Assembly (NCBI RefSeq): GCF_007655135.1
Contig: NC_045127.1
Location: 38,451,538-38,515,537, forward strand
Length of the DNA: 64,000 nt
From: Punica granatum
Taxonomy: Eukaryota; Streptophyta; Magnoliopsida; Myrtales; Lythraceae
Reading direction: 5' to 3'
Both the position numbers and the translations under genes were made by a program. Shown here piece after piece: positions 1 through 10,699 of the stretch. The first letter of the stretch is position 1. The number at the start of each line of letters is the position of its first letter. The notes beneath the pieces were generated by a model. It searched no databases, was not told the origin of the DNA, and saw only the letters and a program-made list of their open reading frames with translations.

Positions 1-228
1 CTGCCCTCTCCATTGCCTCTTGTCTTCTCTTGCACACTTGCACCAAAATATCTTCAAGTCTTCCAAGATCACACTCCAACTTCACTTCCATGCCATTAAT
101 GCTTCTTGGCTCATCTTCATGAAGAATGCATGGAGGAGATTCATCCTTATCTTGCTTAGCAAATTCGGATCCCTATAAGCATGCCCTTAATCAAGCTTTT
201 TCTCACTTAATTGCACTTAAGCTTAGCC

Positions 229-235
229 TATATAT
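229..235 (+). promoter_or_regulatory. Probable TATA box of LTR D
   Basis: TATATAT follows GCC in a position matching the GCCTATAAATA boxes of LTRs A and B, after a stretch of short leaf-like repeats ending in TTAATTGCACTTAAG. If right, transcription starts about 30 bp downstream and the hairpin-rich part of the LTR is transcribed. Confidence 0.45.
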
Positions 236-759
236 TGCATTTATGTCATTAACTTAATCACAACTCACCACATGTCATCTCTCTAGCATTTCTCACTCTT
301 CAAGAAGCTCTCAACTCCCCTTTAGTTCCAGCAAAAATTGCAGCAAGCAAGGGCAAGCAAAACCAAGCAAAACCCTCAAAGACTTAAGTCGAAATCACGG
401 TATTTACCATCTCGGCTTAAATTCAAACTTCACCAAACTTCATATCCCACATTTTTTCGACCCCCTCTATCCTTTTTCAGGCTTAGATTTTAAGTTTGAA
501 GCCTCCAATCCATCGGAACAGCTACCACAGAACCGAACCCAGAAAACGGTCTTCTCATGTCAAAAATGGCAACCCGAGTTTCAAGGCCTTCCGGGTCGAT
601 TTGAGACGTAAAAACCCATAAAACACCTCCCCACACAACCCTAGGGTGTCAAGGTGTCAAGAAATCCAAGAAAAAGCCGACGATTTTAACCCAGCACGAA
701 GAAACAGCTTGACTGCCCAGTCGGGTCGATTTTTTTTACTATTCTTGCAGTTTCTTTCA

Positions 760-1143
760 GATCGGGTCGATCCAAGACTCCTTTCACAAAACGACCACTG
801 CAGTCACCTTCGGGGGTCAGTCGGGAGTCGGGAGTCGTTGACCTTGCCTCGAAATTCCATCGGGAGACACTGTGGCGATGTTCGACCCGACCGGTGCCAG
901 ACGGGTCCGAAATTCTATATGTGCTCTGTTTTCCATGATCTTTGCAGGGCTATACGGGTCGACCCGATAACTCTAGGACCAAACGACCACCACAGTCACC
1001 TTCGAGGATCAGTTAGGAGTCAGGAGCAGCTGACCTTGCCTCAAAATTCCATCGGGAACTTCCGTGGTGATGTCCGACCCGACTTGTGCCAGTCAGGTCT
1101 GTTCAGTGTTCCAACCGGGTCTGTTTGTGCATTTCGAGTATGT
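760..1143 (+). repeat. Dimeric 192-bp repeat inside LTR D
   Basis: Two diverged copies carry AAACGACCAC at 789 and 981, exactly 192 bp apart. Each has a GACC...TCGGGTC-rich body, an AAATTCCATCGGGA block and a CCGACCCGAC block. The same dimer with the same 192-bp period occurs in LTR E (46192 and 46384). LTRs A, B and C have a GC-rich tract in this place instead. Confidence 0.75.
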
Positions 1144-1453
1144 TCAATGAAAAACAGCACAAACCCGACCCAACAAAGGTCCAACCCGACTTCTTACAGT
1201 CCCATCCCGTATCCCGGAACTAGGTATGACCATTCTCGACTTAGAGGAGCTAGGACTTTTACATTCTCGTTGCGTTTATGGAGTTATAAGAGGTTTTATG
1301 CTTGTTTTATTTCCAAGTTTTAATCTTTATGCAATTTTCATGTTATATCATGCGTGTTTATCATCGTTTAACGTGCTAACATGTCGGGAAATGTTTAAAT
1401 CGAAGTCGAGGAAACCATATCGACCCGGAAAAGCCGAGATAACTCTAGGATTA

Positions 1454-1787
1454 ACCTCTTGGAGAGGTAACCGAGGGTATTCTTGACCTTTTCGGGTCAA
1501 GACTGGATTCCTTGCCTCAATTTGAGTTGTTTCCCGAATCTTTATTTTTTCCCAAGTCCATGGAGCCGGTATTGTTTTATCGATTCCATAAATAATGTGT
1601 TTGTGCATGTTTGAATGTTTGAATGCCTTTTCCAAACTCTTGGCAATACCGGCTTTGTTAAATACGTGTCATTTATCGTGTTTAACATTTGAGCATGCGA
1701 GAAATAGTCGAAATTGGGTTAAAGAGAATGTTTGAAACCCGGAATGGGTCAAGGAAACCCACGGCTATTCCCAAGAGGAAAGAGCCG
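1454..1787 (+). other. Two CGG/CCG-type hairpin modules in LTR D
   Basis: The first module has ACCTC/GAGGT arms at 1454-1468 followed by ACCGAGG. The second has CGGCT (1762-1766) pairing with AGCCG (1783-1787) around TTCC/GGAA. Both follow a copy of the phrase GCATG(T/C)..GGGAAA or GCATGCGAGAAA that precedes the equivalent hairpins of all other LTRs here. Confidence 0.6.
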
Positions 1788-3168
1788 AGAGTTCTTTGAC
1801 CTTATTCGGGTTAAGAAAGGTCTCTTTACCTCGATGAAATCCATTTCTCGAATTTTGTGCAAATTGCAATTTCAATATCATCGTAAACCCCGTATGCTAA
1901 CAACTTTAAAACATTGTTTTTAAAGGAAAAATGCATGAATTCAAGTATCGATGACTCTTTCGGGGCCATTTGGATTCCGAGAGTATTTTGGTCATTTTGA
2001 CCAAATTATCCTCGACCTTCCTGGACCCGTCTTGGTCGCCGTGTCATGAATTTTTTTCATTAAATTAAGCTTTTCGGGCACTCAGACTTCATTCAATGGA
2101 TCAATTCATGATCTGTCTGATTAACAGTAACCTGCACATTTATTGCATTCGGCATTTAATTTTAAGTTGTAATCCACAAACAGGTTAATCGGGACGCTCA
2201 CATGATTAAACCCACTCGGCACTAATAAGTTTGCAAGAATTGGTAATTAACTGATAACTCGCGTCGATGAGTTGTTAAATGACGTTAATGCTTTTTTCAA
2301 AACTCACATTTCCAAAATCCTGAAACGCACGGTCCGATGTAACATGGACGTCTAGGAAGAACTTGTGTGTCTCAACTTGAGTTTTACTTGATTTCAGATA
2401 ACTCAGGTCAGAATACAGAAGATCTTTTTAGATTACTTCCGGTTAGATCGGCCGGTTCTTTGGCTTTTTCGGGGTTCTTGCACAAACTGGACGATCCAGG
2501 GAATTGGTCGACACCGGCTACGGACCGAGGTGGCCCGCACTGCGATGTTTCCCTTTTCTGAAAACAATTTTCAAATAAAGGGTAGAATCGTCTTTTCACA
2601 ATTCAGCGACACCCCTAGGGTTAGCTTGATAGAAACACTGCGGTATCAGGATAAGAATAGGCTACCTGTTTAGGTGCAGGTTCATCTGCAAAGCCTTTTC
2701 TTATCCACTGATGAGTTTCTGTCATCCTAGCGTAGACTCGGGTAACTAGAACGGTTATCTCTGTTAGAAAACATGTAAAATGCGGATTAACCTTTCACTC
2801 GACCTAACCAAATATTAGATGATGGTTAGGAGGAATTCTAGATTCCAAATCTAGAGTCAAAACACAAGTTTGGTTAATTCAGTGGAAATTCAGTGTCACA
2901 ATACAGAACAAATGTAAAAGCAATCCACACACACAAGATTTGACTCTCTTTGTCGAGTTCTCAAACCAAAGCCAAATGCTAAAACCTTGGCACGTGCCTG
3001 TTTGTCTAGGGTAGGATTTACATGCCAAAATACCCCGGATTAACAACTTTTTAAAACACGTACACTTGACAGTAACAAACATTTTGTCTGTTATTAACAT
3101 GTTGCGTATTATCTTTCTGCACTTGTTTGCCATGCAGGTCGAGCCTGATCCCTAGGCCGAATAATATT

Positions 3169-3240
3169 AGGGTTCAACGCCCTAATCATCGATCACAAGG
3201 TCCAACGCCCTAACCATCACTCACAAGGTCCAATGCCCTA
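3169..3240 (+). other. Cluster of three TCCAACG-loop hairpins, LTR D
   Basis: Three motifs of the form stem-T(T/C)CAA(C/T)G-stem follow each other at about 30-bp spacing: AGGG/CCCT (3169-3183), then AAGG/CCCT twice with one mispair each. See the covariation finding for the comparison with LTRs A, B, C, G and H. Confidence 0.65.
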
Positions 3241-3484
3241 CTTAGTGATAGCGTGCATTGAATTTCAGTTCTTCGGTCTTTTCCCTAAACTCACGGCAAG
3301 TTAGAGTGGAATAATAACCGAACGCGAAACGACTGGAATTCGACCCTTTTATAATTTGTATTTATTGTTTTCGCGAGCATTGTAAGGATTTTATTTTGTA
3401 CATTCGTTCTGTAAGAATTTTAGTCGGTGAACGAACGGTCTGAGAGTCGAATTAATCGAATCGGTCTAATGCTCGCCCAAAGGA

Positions 3485-3594
3485 AAGTAAATCCAAGATC
3501 TCGCAGTCCTGGTTCACGCAGGAATTCAACCTCCATGGTTCGATGAACTATAACGTAAGATTGTGAACCAATTCCCCGACACAAGGGTTTACTT
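3485..3594 (+). other. Nested two-stem RNA-like element, LTR D
   Basis: The outer arm AAGTAAATCC (3485-3494) pairs with GGGTTTACTT (3585-3594) with one G.T pair. The inner arm GGTTCAC pairs with GTGAACC, and an apical GGTT/AACT helix lies inside. The same architecture recurs in every LTR that reaches this segment. Confidence 0.7.
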
Positions 3595-4009
3595 CTCTCT
3601 CGGTTTCTCTACCGACATCGTTTAGTTCATCGAATTCCCGGTATCAAAACGTTTGAGCCGAGCGCAACTTAATTCACGCAGTAAATAATAAAACATGCAA
3701 GCCCAGCAAACCAGAGTACCGAAAAGGGCGTGCGGGATATAAGCCTGTACGTAACATGAACCCTCGAACTTGGACTTTCCGGTTCCGCACAGACCAATGC
3801 CTTAACAACAACTAGGCGTTCCATACCCCTAGGCCCGGGTAACTTATCCGCCCTCAACCTTCGGGTCGTAAAATGATAAGTGGCGACTCCTTCTCATGCA
3901 TGTCCGTCACACGTCCCCACGAGAAGGTGGACACTCCCAAGCCGCGCGATCCAAAAGTGTTTGATGCGGGCCCCAAAGAGGGTCCACATTCGGGTCCGTA
4001 CAAGGCCCG

Positions 4010-4330
4010 AAGGATTTGTGAGAAGCACGAGCGAGGGGGCTCGGTAATCTTGTAAAGTTTTAAAGAGTGTGCACGGGCGAGGTGGTCCAGCACAGTGGCA
4101 GGGTACGAGTGAGATGACTCGGCAAATTTGCGAAGCGTGAAAGAAATATGCACAGGAGAGGTGGCTCGGTAAAGTTACGAGAAGCGCGAGTGAGGTCACT
4201 CGGCTGATTTGCAAAGCATAAAAGAAAATGTGCACAGGAGAGGTGGCCCGATAAAGTTGCAAGAAGCACGAGTGAGGTGACTCGGCTGATTTGTGAAGCA
4301 TAAAAGGAAATGTGCACGGGCGAGGTGGCC
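4010..4330 (-). repeat. Diverged part of the element C 3' array (79-82-bp units)
   Basis: TGCAC(G/A)GG(C/A)GAGG anchors occur at 4070, 4149, 4231 and 4313, giving units of 79, 82 and 82 bp that resemble the regular 79-bp units to the right but are more diverged. LTR D inserted at the left edge of this array. Confidence 0.8.
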
Positions 4331-4392
4331 CGATAAAGTTGCAATATGCACGGGCGTATTGCCCTGTGGATTGCAGGGTGCATGGGCGAGGC

Positions 4393-4610
4393 CCGGCGGA
4401 GTTTTACAATATGCACGGGGCACATACCGAATGAATTGCATTTGTTCACAGGCGCTAACCCAATGGACTTGCGGGGTGCACGGCAAGTCTCGGCGGAGTT
4501 TTGCAATATGCACAAGGCGCATATCGAATGAACTGCATTTGTTCACAAGCGCCTACCCAATGGACTTGTGGGGTGCACGGGCGAGGCCCAGCGGAGTTTT
4601 TGTAAAGAGC
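4393..4610 (-). repeat. 98-bp tandem repeat within the element C 3' array
   Basis: About two and a quarter units start at 4395, 4493 and 4591 with GCGGAGTTTT(A/G)CAATATGCAC. They contain GAATGAA(T/C)TGCATTTGTTCAC and end in GGGGTGCACGG. The block sits between the two stretches of 79-82-bp units, so the array is composite. Confidence 0.8.
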
Positions 4611-4634
4611 ACGAGTGAGGTGACTCAGCGAAAT

Positions 4635-5155
4635 GTGCACAGGCGAGGTGGCCCGGCACAGTTGCAAGGCACGAGTACGGTGACTCGGCGGATTTGTGAA
4701 GTATGAAGGAAATGTGCACAGGCGAGGTGGCCCGGCACAGTTACAAGGCACGAGTGAGGTGACTCGGCGGATTTCTGAAGTATGAAGAAAATGTGCACAG
4801 GCGAGGTGGCCCGGCACAGTTGCAAGGCACGAGTGAGGTGACTCGGCGGATTTGTGAAGTATGAAGGAAATGTGCACAGGCGAGGTGGCCCGGCACAGTT
4901 GCAAGGCACGAGTGAGGTGACTCGGTGGATTTGTGAAGTTTGAAGGAAATGTGCACAGGTGAGGTTGTCCGGCATAGTTGCAAGGCACGCGTGAGGTTAC
5001 TCGGTGGATTTGTGAAGTATGAAGGAAATGTGCACAGGCGAGGTGGTCTGGCACAGTTGCAAGGCACGAGTGAGGTGACTCGATGGATTTGTGAAGTATG
5101 AAGGAAATGTGCACAAGCAAGGTGGCCCGGCACAATTGCAAGGCACGTGCAAAAC
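4635..5155 (-). repeat. Regular 79-bp tandem array in the element C 3' region
   Basis: GTGCACAGG anchors fall at 4635, 4714, 4793, 4872, 4951, 5030 and 5109, exactly 79 bp apart each time. Because 79 leaves remainder 1 on division by 3, a reading frame crossing the array passes through all three frames of the unit. The unit has almost no stops in any sense frame, so overlapping open frames run through it, including 357 codons at 5528-4455. The peptide then has a 79-residue superperiod. No protein family is recognised. Tandem arrays in the 3' untranslated part are typical of Tat/Ogre elements. Confidence 0.9.
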
Positions 5156-5248
5156 ATAGAGTAAGTGCAAGTGTTTGGGAATGGTAGGAGGTGTGGAAGG
5201 AATCATTGTGATCCAATTTAGCATTGTGTTTGTCAACATCGTTGACAA
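4997..5248 (-). CDS. Candidate conserved small 3' ORF of element C
   Basis: This is an 83-codon open frame starting in unique sequence and running into the 79-bp array. Codons in 5212-5159 spell ITMIPSTP...P.HLHLL and align without gaps to 18952-19005 in element A. In the shared residues, four codons differ only at the third base (TCT/TCC, CAT/CAC twice, CTT/CTC). That pattern suggests past selection on the peptide rather than on the DNA. Nothing else about it is recognised. The start codon is uncertain, and only two copies are available. The downstream part is array-encoded and differs completely between A and C. Confidence 0.35.
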   Translation of the reverse strand: MSTMLTNTMLNWITMIPSTPPTIPKHLHLLYVLHVPCNCAGPPCLCTFPSYFTNPSSHLTRALQLCQTTSPVHISFILHKSTE

Positions 5249-5249
5249 T

Positions 5250-5790
5250 GTTGTAACAGACTGCTTCGTTGTTTGTCATCTGATTCCGATGCCACTGAGT
5301 GCATGAAATGCTATCCTGCAGATTTTTCCTCGGATTGAAGTTGTAGTTCTTGGTATGAGGCAGACATGCATTTGTCAAAAGGAGATACCCTTCGGGGTTT
5401 ACATCCTCATACCTGCATACGGAAACATGGGAGCTAACAATGGTTGTCAATCCTACCGTACAGTCATAATGGAGATGTGTAAAGAAGTCTGAGTAATAAT
5501 GCTTCGAGGATTTAGACTTGATGACCATTCGAAGGGGTGGCCGTGTCCCTCAAGAGTATGATTTGAAATGAAAAGCCTTTGGCAGAACGGGCATAACTCG
5601 TGGAATTTGCATAAAGGTAAAGGGAGGGATCTTTAGGATCCTCCAAATCAATGATACAACGATTAGACTGCACGTTGAAACGTGTCTCATGGCCAGAGAG
5701 TCAAGGAGAGTTTACTTGCGTCGAAGACTGCAAAACCACTACTCGTTGTCTCTTCACACTGAGTGTAGCTGTTCTTTCATGGTCGAACTG
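5250..5790 (-). other. Unique 3' untranslated region of element C
   Basis: No gene is recognised here. The stretch lies between the integrase-side repeats and the array. It has only weak matches to 17816-18950 of element A, for example a shared stretch around GGACACGGCCACCC versus TCACAGCCACCC. A long open frame (5528-4455) begins here and continues into the array. Confidence 0.5.
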
Positions 5791-6110
5791 CCAAAGGTCC
5801 CCTAACTTTTGCCAAGATCGCAAGACGCGTGACGACCTAGCGGGGTCTTTTATTTTGATATTTCCCTCGTTTAGAGCTCACCTTTTGCTACGACCACCCT
5901 AATCGGATCTGATCGCACCTCTCGGTTTCTCTAATTTTTGCCTAGATCGCCTCCAAGAGGTTTTCAAGCTAGCGAGGATTTCGTTTCAAGCTCTCCTTTT
6001 GCCACAGTTCCCCTTTGCAGGATTTTAAACCGTGCCCCTCATTCCCTAACTTTTGCCTAGGTCGCCCCAAAGATGTTTTCAACCTAGCGGGAAATTCATT
6101 CTTTTTTTCT
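5790..6110 (-). repeat. Degenerate ~120-bp repeat after the element C integrase
   Basis: Three diverged copies share CCTAACTTTTGCCTAG(A/G)TCGCC, a TTTTCAA(C/G)CTAGCG block and CTCACCTTTTGC(C/T)AC (plus-strand reading). The reverse-oriented counterpart occurs in element A at about 17630-17815, which shows that A and C descend from one lineage and share this 3' segment. Confidence 0.7.
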
Positions 6111-6262
6111 CTCAAAAGAAAAGAGTTCAGAGAAAGGGAAAGGGCCGAAGAAGGGAATACGTGAGTGAGCCAAATTAAAAGTATTTGGGATTGTACATGT
6201 GAAGAAAGATAAGATGTAATGTACATTGAGAAAACACCCGCAGTGGGGTAACATAAATACCA

Positions 6263-7074
6263 TCAAGGATAGTATTTCTTAAGAGCATCAGCATTGACCG
6301 GAAGAACATTCTCATTTCTGTCCATATCATTGAGGATGATTGCCCCTCCGTCAAAGACTTCTTTGACAATGAAGGGACCGTCGTACTTGTAAGCAAATTT
6401 GCCCCTGGAATCTGGGGCGACGTGCAAGACCTTCCGCAAAACGAGGTCGCCAGGGCTGAACTCGCAGGGACGGACTTTCTTGTTGAAGGCTCGGGCCATT
6501 CTTTGCTGATAGCATTGACCGTGGCAAGGTGCTGCGAGTCGCTTCTCGTCAATGAGATTAAGTTGTTCGTAGTGTTGTTTTGCCCATTCTGCTTCCTGAA
6601 GCTTGGACTCGGCAAGGATCCTCATGGAGGGAATCTCCACCTCAACTGGAAGAACTGCTTCCATGCCGTAAACCAGAGAGTATGGGGTTTCCTTGGTAGA
6701 CGAGCGAATAGAAGTCCGATATGCCAAGAGCGCGAACGGGAGCATCTCGTGCCAGTCTTTGTAATTCACCGTCGTTTTTTCGATGATTTTCTTTATGTTC
6801 TTATTCGCTGCCTCTATCGCACCATTCATTTGTGGACAATATGGAGAGGAATTGCAATGTTGGATCTTGAACTGTGCATAGAGCTCTTCGATGAGTTTGT
6901 TGTTCAAGTTCTTGGCGTTGTCTGTGACAAGAGTCGCCCGTACCGTGCAATGATGTCGCGTTTGAGGAAGCGTGCCACGGCCTTTGTAGTGACCGACGCA
7001 AGGGTAATAGCTTCGATTCACTTAGTGAAGTAATCGATAACTACCAGTATGAATAGGTGTCCATTGGATGCTTT
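6263..7074 (-). pseudogene. Integrase, core and C-terminal part (element C), split by insertion
   Basis: This inserts element DNA into the host chromosome. From the break at LTR B the frame reads PKASNGH...IDYFTK, then a TGA where a Trp codon is usual, then a frameshift before LVTDNAKNL. The second catalytic Asp is in TDNA and the catalytic Glu is in NGAIEAANK. The C-terminal region has GDLVLRK and GPFIVKEVF and ends LKKYYP at 6263. The first catalytic Asp lies across the 24-kb insertion, in GMDVIG near 31361. Besides the insertion, one stop and one frameshift make it non-functional. It is followed by the 3' repeats of C. Confidence 0.9.
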
Positions 7075-7079
7075 GGGTT
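7075..7079. other. Left copy of the target duplication GGGTT around LTR B
   Basis: GGGTT here matches GGGTT at 31335-31339 immediately after LTR B. One extra T (7080) separates the left copy from TGTCAGTACC. That is either a one-base offset of the true boundary or a later insertion. Confidence 0.65.
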
Positions 7080-7921
7080 TTGTCAGTACCTCATTTTGGC
7101 TCACCATTCCAAACAACGATATCAGCAATGGTCCAGACTATGACTTGAGCAGGAATACAGAAAACGGTTCGGCAGAGTAAGAAATCACTATTCATCCTCA
7201 AGTTGGCAAAATTGAGCAGATGACATAGGCATATGATAGAAAGACTCCAGGGGTCACTAAAAGGCAACAAATTGACCAGAGAGCTCAACAATGTCCAAAA
7301 CCGGCATTTCCAGTATACCACATGGACAGTTCTATTTTCCGATAGTTCACTCAACCGTCGGAATATAGTCAATATTGGACTTCAAAAATCCACATCAATG
7401 CCAAACAGATGAAAAGTGTCTTCAAGCGCATTTCGCAAATCTTCTCTATACAGAACAACTTTATGTAAATAGACAACTTTTTAGTGGAAGTCCAAAAATG
7501 CCGGTTTCTCGGAGAAAAGTTAATTACAAATATCAGATGCAGCCATGCCCCACAATCATACAGAGCACGAGCAGTGCTTCAAATTGTCTTTTGGAAGCCA
7601 TACAGACACCCCGAATGACTTTCGAGCGACAAAACGGGCATACCCCTCTTTGGAGGAGCATAACTGGAGACTGGTCTAATGGAATAACGACAAACGAAGT
7701 TTCCCTGTATTGCCCCGAAAACTCCAGGGAACAAACCCAATTGGGCAAATCAGACAGCAAAACCCTTCTCGGTTTCCTGAGTAACCTCTGAGGAGCATAA
7801 AAGGCAATTTTCAGTGGAAATTCTTATCCGGAGGTTCTCTTTGGGGAAACTTGACGCCGGATGCCTACCTTACATAGTGCTGGCCATCCCAAGGATCAAT
7901 GTGGAATCGTCGGAATGAATC

Positions 7922-7926
7922 ACACA
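7922..7926. other. Target duplication ACACA, left of element A
   Basis: ACACA at 7922-7926 is repeated exactly at 27703-27707, directly after the TACA end of the 3' LTR of A. Removing A and one copy restores the LTR reading GAATGAATCACACAACTC, which is seen uninterrupted at 8765. Confidence 0.95.
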
Positions 7927-9535
7927 TGTCAGCACCCCATTTTGGCTCACCGATTCAAATTACATTATCAGCAATGATCCAAGCCACAACTTGAGCAGAA
8001 TACAGAGAAAAACGACTTAACAGAGCAGAAAATCACTATTCATCCTCAAGTCAGCGAAATCGGGCAAATGACACATGGATATGACAGAAGGACTCCAGGG
8101 ATCATCAAAAAGCAACAGAGTGACTAGAGAGCTCAACAATGTCCAAAACCGGCATTTTCAGTATATCACATGGACAGTTCTATTTTCCAATAGTTCGCTC
8201 AATCGTCGAAAGATAGCCAATATTGGACTTCAAAAATCCACAGCAATGCCAAACAAATGAAAAGTGTCTCCAAAGGCATTTTGCAAATCATTTGCTCTAT
8301 ACAGAACAACTTTCTGTATACAGACAACCTTTCAGTGGAAGTCCAAAAATGACGGTTTCTTGGAGAAAAGTTAATTCCAAATATCAGATGCGGCCATGCC
8401 CCACAATCATACGGAGCACGAGCAGTGCCTCAGATTGTCTTTTGGAAGCCATACAGACACCCTGAATGACTTCCGAGCGACAAAACGGGTGTACCCCTCT
8501 TCAGAAGAGCATAACCGGAGACTGGTCTGATGGAATTACGGCAAACGAAGTTCACACTACATTGCCCTGAAAACTCCAGCGGACATTCGCAATTGGGCAA
8601 AACAGACAGCAAAACCCTTCACGGTTTCCCGAGTAACCTCCGAGAAGCACAAAAGGCCATTTTCAGTGAAGATCCATATCCGGAGGTCCTCTTTGGGGAA
8701 ACTTGACGCGGGATGCTTACGTTACACAATGCTAGCCTTCTCAAAGCTCAATGTGGAAACGTCAGAATGAATCACACAACTCATCTAGACCCCTCGAGCA
8801 ATGCTTTAAGGGTCTCAGATGCACTTTTCATATCCTTAGAGGCCCAATCTCGGCAAATGGAGATCACAGTGATCTCCGGATCGCCTAAGAAACTCAGAAA
8901 GCAATCTGAGAAATCCAGTTTCCGCCTCCTAGGACATCTCTGGCTCCATATTTGTATTTACCAGCTTAAGGGACAAGTGCCCACGTAATTTTACAATTTA
9001 TGTCAAAATGACCGACGTGGGATGCAGATACAAGATATGCTGTCAGAAGTGGGTAACCTCGCTCTGAATGCATAAAAGGAGCAAAACCGGCTTTCGATCC
9101 TCATACAGACATTTGGCAATTCATCACGGAAAATGCCAATCTCGGACTTATTAAATCTGTTTCCTTGCGTATATCGATAATTCAACATTCGGTTCGAACC
9201 GCGAGCCTCGAATACGCGATCAATCGAGACCCGAGCTTTTTCCCGGTTTCTCCTCTTCGGTCGTGGGACCGACGGGATGCCCAAGATGAGTCATCCTTTA
9301 TTCTAGAAGCTTCTTCTTCTTCAATGCAAGAAGCCAACTTGCACTCTTACATGAAAATATCCAAGAAGTTTGAAGACAACACTCAAGCCTTCATCAATGC
9401 TCATTAATGCTTTTGGCTCTTCCACATGAAGGATACTTGGCTCACATTCATCCTCATCCTCATTAGGCAAACCGAAATTTGCTAATGGGAGGCTTAAGTG
9501 AACTTGCTTTTGCTTAATTTCCCATTAGCTTTGCC

Positions 9536-9543
9536 TATAAATA
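9536..9543 (+). promoter_or_regulatory. TATA box, 5' LTR of A
   Basis: TATAAATA in GCCTATAAATAGCCCC is a near-ideal plant TATA box about 1.6 kb into the LTR, identical in the 3' LTR (24553). Everything downstream in the LTR would be transcribed. Confidence 0.75.
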
Positions 9544-9895
9544 GCCCCAAAGTGATTAAGTTAATCACTTCTCCTCTTGCACACTCTCTCCAAGCTTTCT
9601 CCCTCAAGAAAAGCTCTCAACTCCATAGCCAAAACCAGCAAGCTTCAACACTTCAAAACCAAGAGAGAAAACCCAAAGAAAACCTGAAGAAAGTTTTGAG
9701 TTATTAAGTCGGAAGCCGATGTTCATCATCCCGACATAAGTTCAAAAATTCTCAAACTCCATCCATGGACCACATGTTTTGGACCCATGGAGTTCATTGG
9801 TGAAGTTGGTTTTTCCATTTGAAGCCTTTAAATTATTGTTTCGGGTCATTTAGTGCATTTCGGGTGAAGAATCGTCACTCTTGGGTGAACAGTGC

Positions 9896-10050
9896 GCACC
9901 CGCGTGCTACCCGCGCGCTAGCCGGGCGCACGCCCGCGTGCCTGCCCGCACGCCCGCGCGCCTGCCGGCACGCCTGATGCCTCCCGCGCGCCTCCTGTGC
10001 ACTCCAGCCGCACGCCCGCGCGCCTAGCTCCCCAAATGTGCATGCCCTTG
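9896..10050 (+). repeat. GC-rich CpG tract in LTR A (5' copy)
   Basis: A run of GCGCGC, CCCGCACG and CGCCTGC words follows GGGTGAACAGTGCGCACCC, which is itself an inverted repeat (GGGTG/CACCC). The 3' LTR copy (24905-25000) is shorter, and the C LTR copy (42890-43035) is arranged differently, so the tract changes length fast. Confidence 0.75.
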
Positions 10051-10665
10051 CACCCGAGCACTCTTCCAAGCGTTCAACCGAGTCACCCGACTCTCGAACA
10101 CTTTCCCGACTCTTTCCTCATATCCCGCGGCTAGGTAAAACATTCTCGACTTAGAGAAATTAGAATTACATTATTTGCATGGCTATGGAGTAATATGGCG
10201 TTTTGTGCATGTTTAACTTGCAAGACTTAATTTTTATACACTTTCATGTTATATTATGCTTGCTCATCATCATATAACATGTTAGCATGTCGGGAAACGT
10301 TTGGATCGACCTTCGGAAAACCTTCCTGACCCGAAATAAGCAAAAGAGCTCTCGGGTTTGCCTCAAGAAGAGGTGACTGAGGCTTGGCTTGCTTTCCTCG
10401 GGTTAAGATCGTCCTTCTTAGCCCGATCCAAGCTCGATTCCTGAGTTTTCTCGTGTTTTCTTACGTGCATGAAGTCGGTATTGTTTTATCGATTCCTTAA
10501 ATAACTTGTTTGTGCATGTTTGCATGTTCGAATGCGTTATTCAAATCATGGCAATACCGAATTTCGTGTAATCGTGTCATTTATCATGTTTATCGTTTAA
10601 GCATGCGAGAAATGATTCAAAACGAGACGGGAAAACCTATTGGAACCCCATTCGGGCCGTGGGAC

Positions 10666-10699
10666 CTCTCGGCTATCTCCAAGGAGAAGTAACCGAGAG
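10666..10699 (+). other. CTCTCGG/CCGAGAG hairpin in 5' LTR of A
   Basis: CTCTCGG (10666-10672) pairs with CCGAGAG (10693-10699), and TCTCC (10676-10680) pairs inside with GGAGA (10683-10687). A related hairpin with CCTC/GAGG lies upstream at 10361-10373. Confidence 0.65.

Larger units (their letters stand above)
1..4002 (+). mobile_element. LTR D of an Ogre/Tat-like element, cut by the window edge
   Basis: The sequence ends at 3999-4002 with TACA after CGGGTCCG, the same end as the LTRs of A and B. It contains the same ordered landmarks as the other LTRs here: CGG/CCG hairpin modules near 1454-1787, TCCAACG-loop hairpins at 3169-3240 and the nested stem structure at 3485-3594. The LTR start lies left of the window. 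No PBS follows the end. Instead 4003 onward is the 3' tandem array of element C, so D is either a solo LTR or the 3' LTR of an element inserted in that array. It shares an internal 192-bp duplication with LTR E, which places D and E in one subfamily. Confidence 0.85.

Noticed and set aside
646..1323. 225-codon frame in LTR D
   Set aside because: It is composed of the 192-bp dimer and is disrupted in the matching LTR E; no protein resemblance.
3873..4055. Short plus-strand frame spanning the LTR D end
   Set aside because: It crosses the LTR/array junction and matches only LTR-end sequence shared by all copies.
6422..7033. 203-codon plus-strand frame over the integrase
   Set aside because: Antisense shadow of the integrase; no family resemblance.
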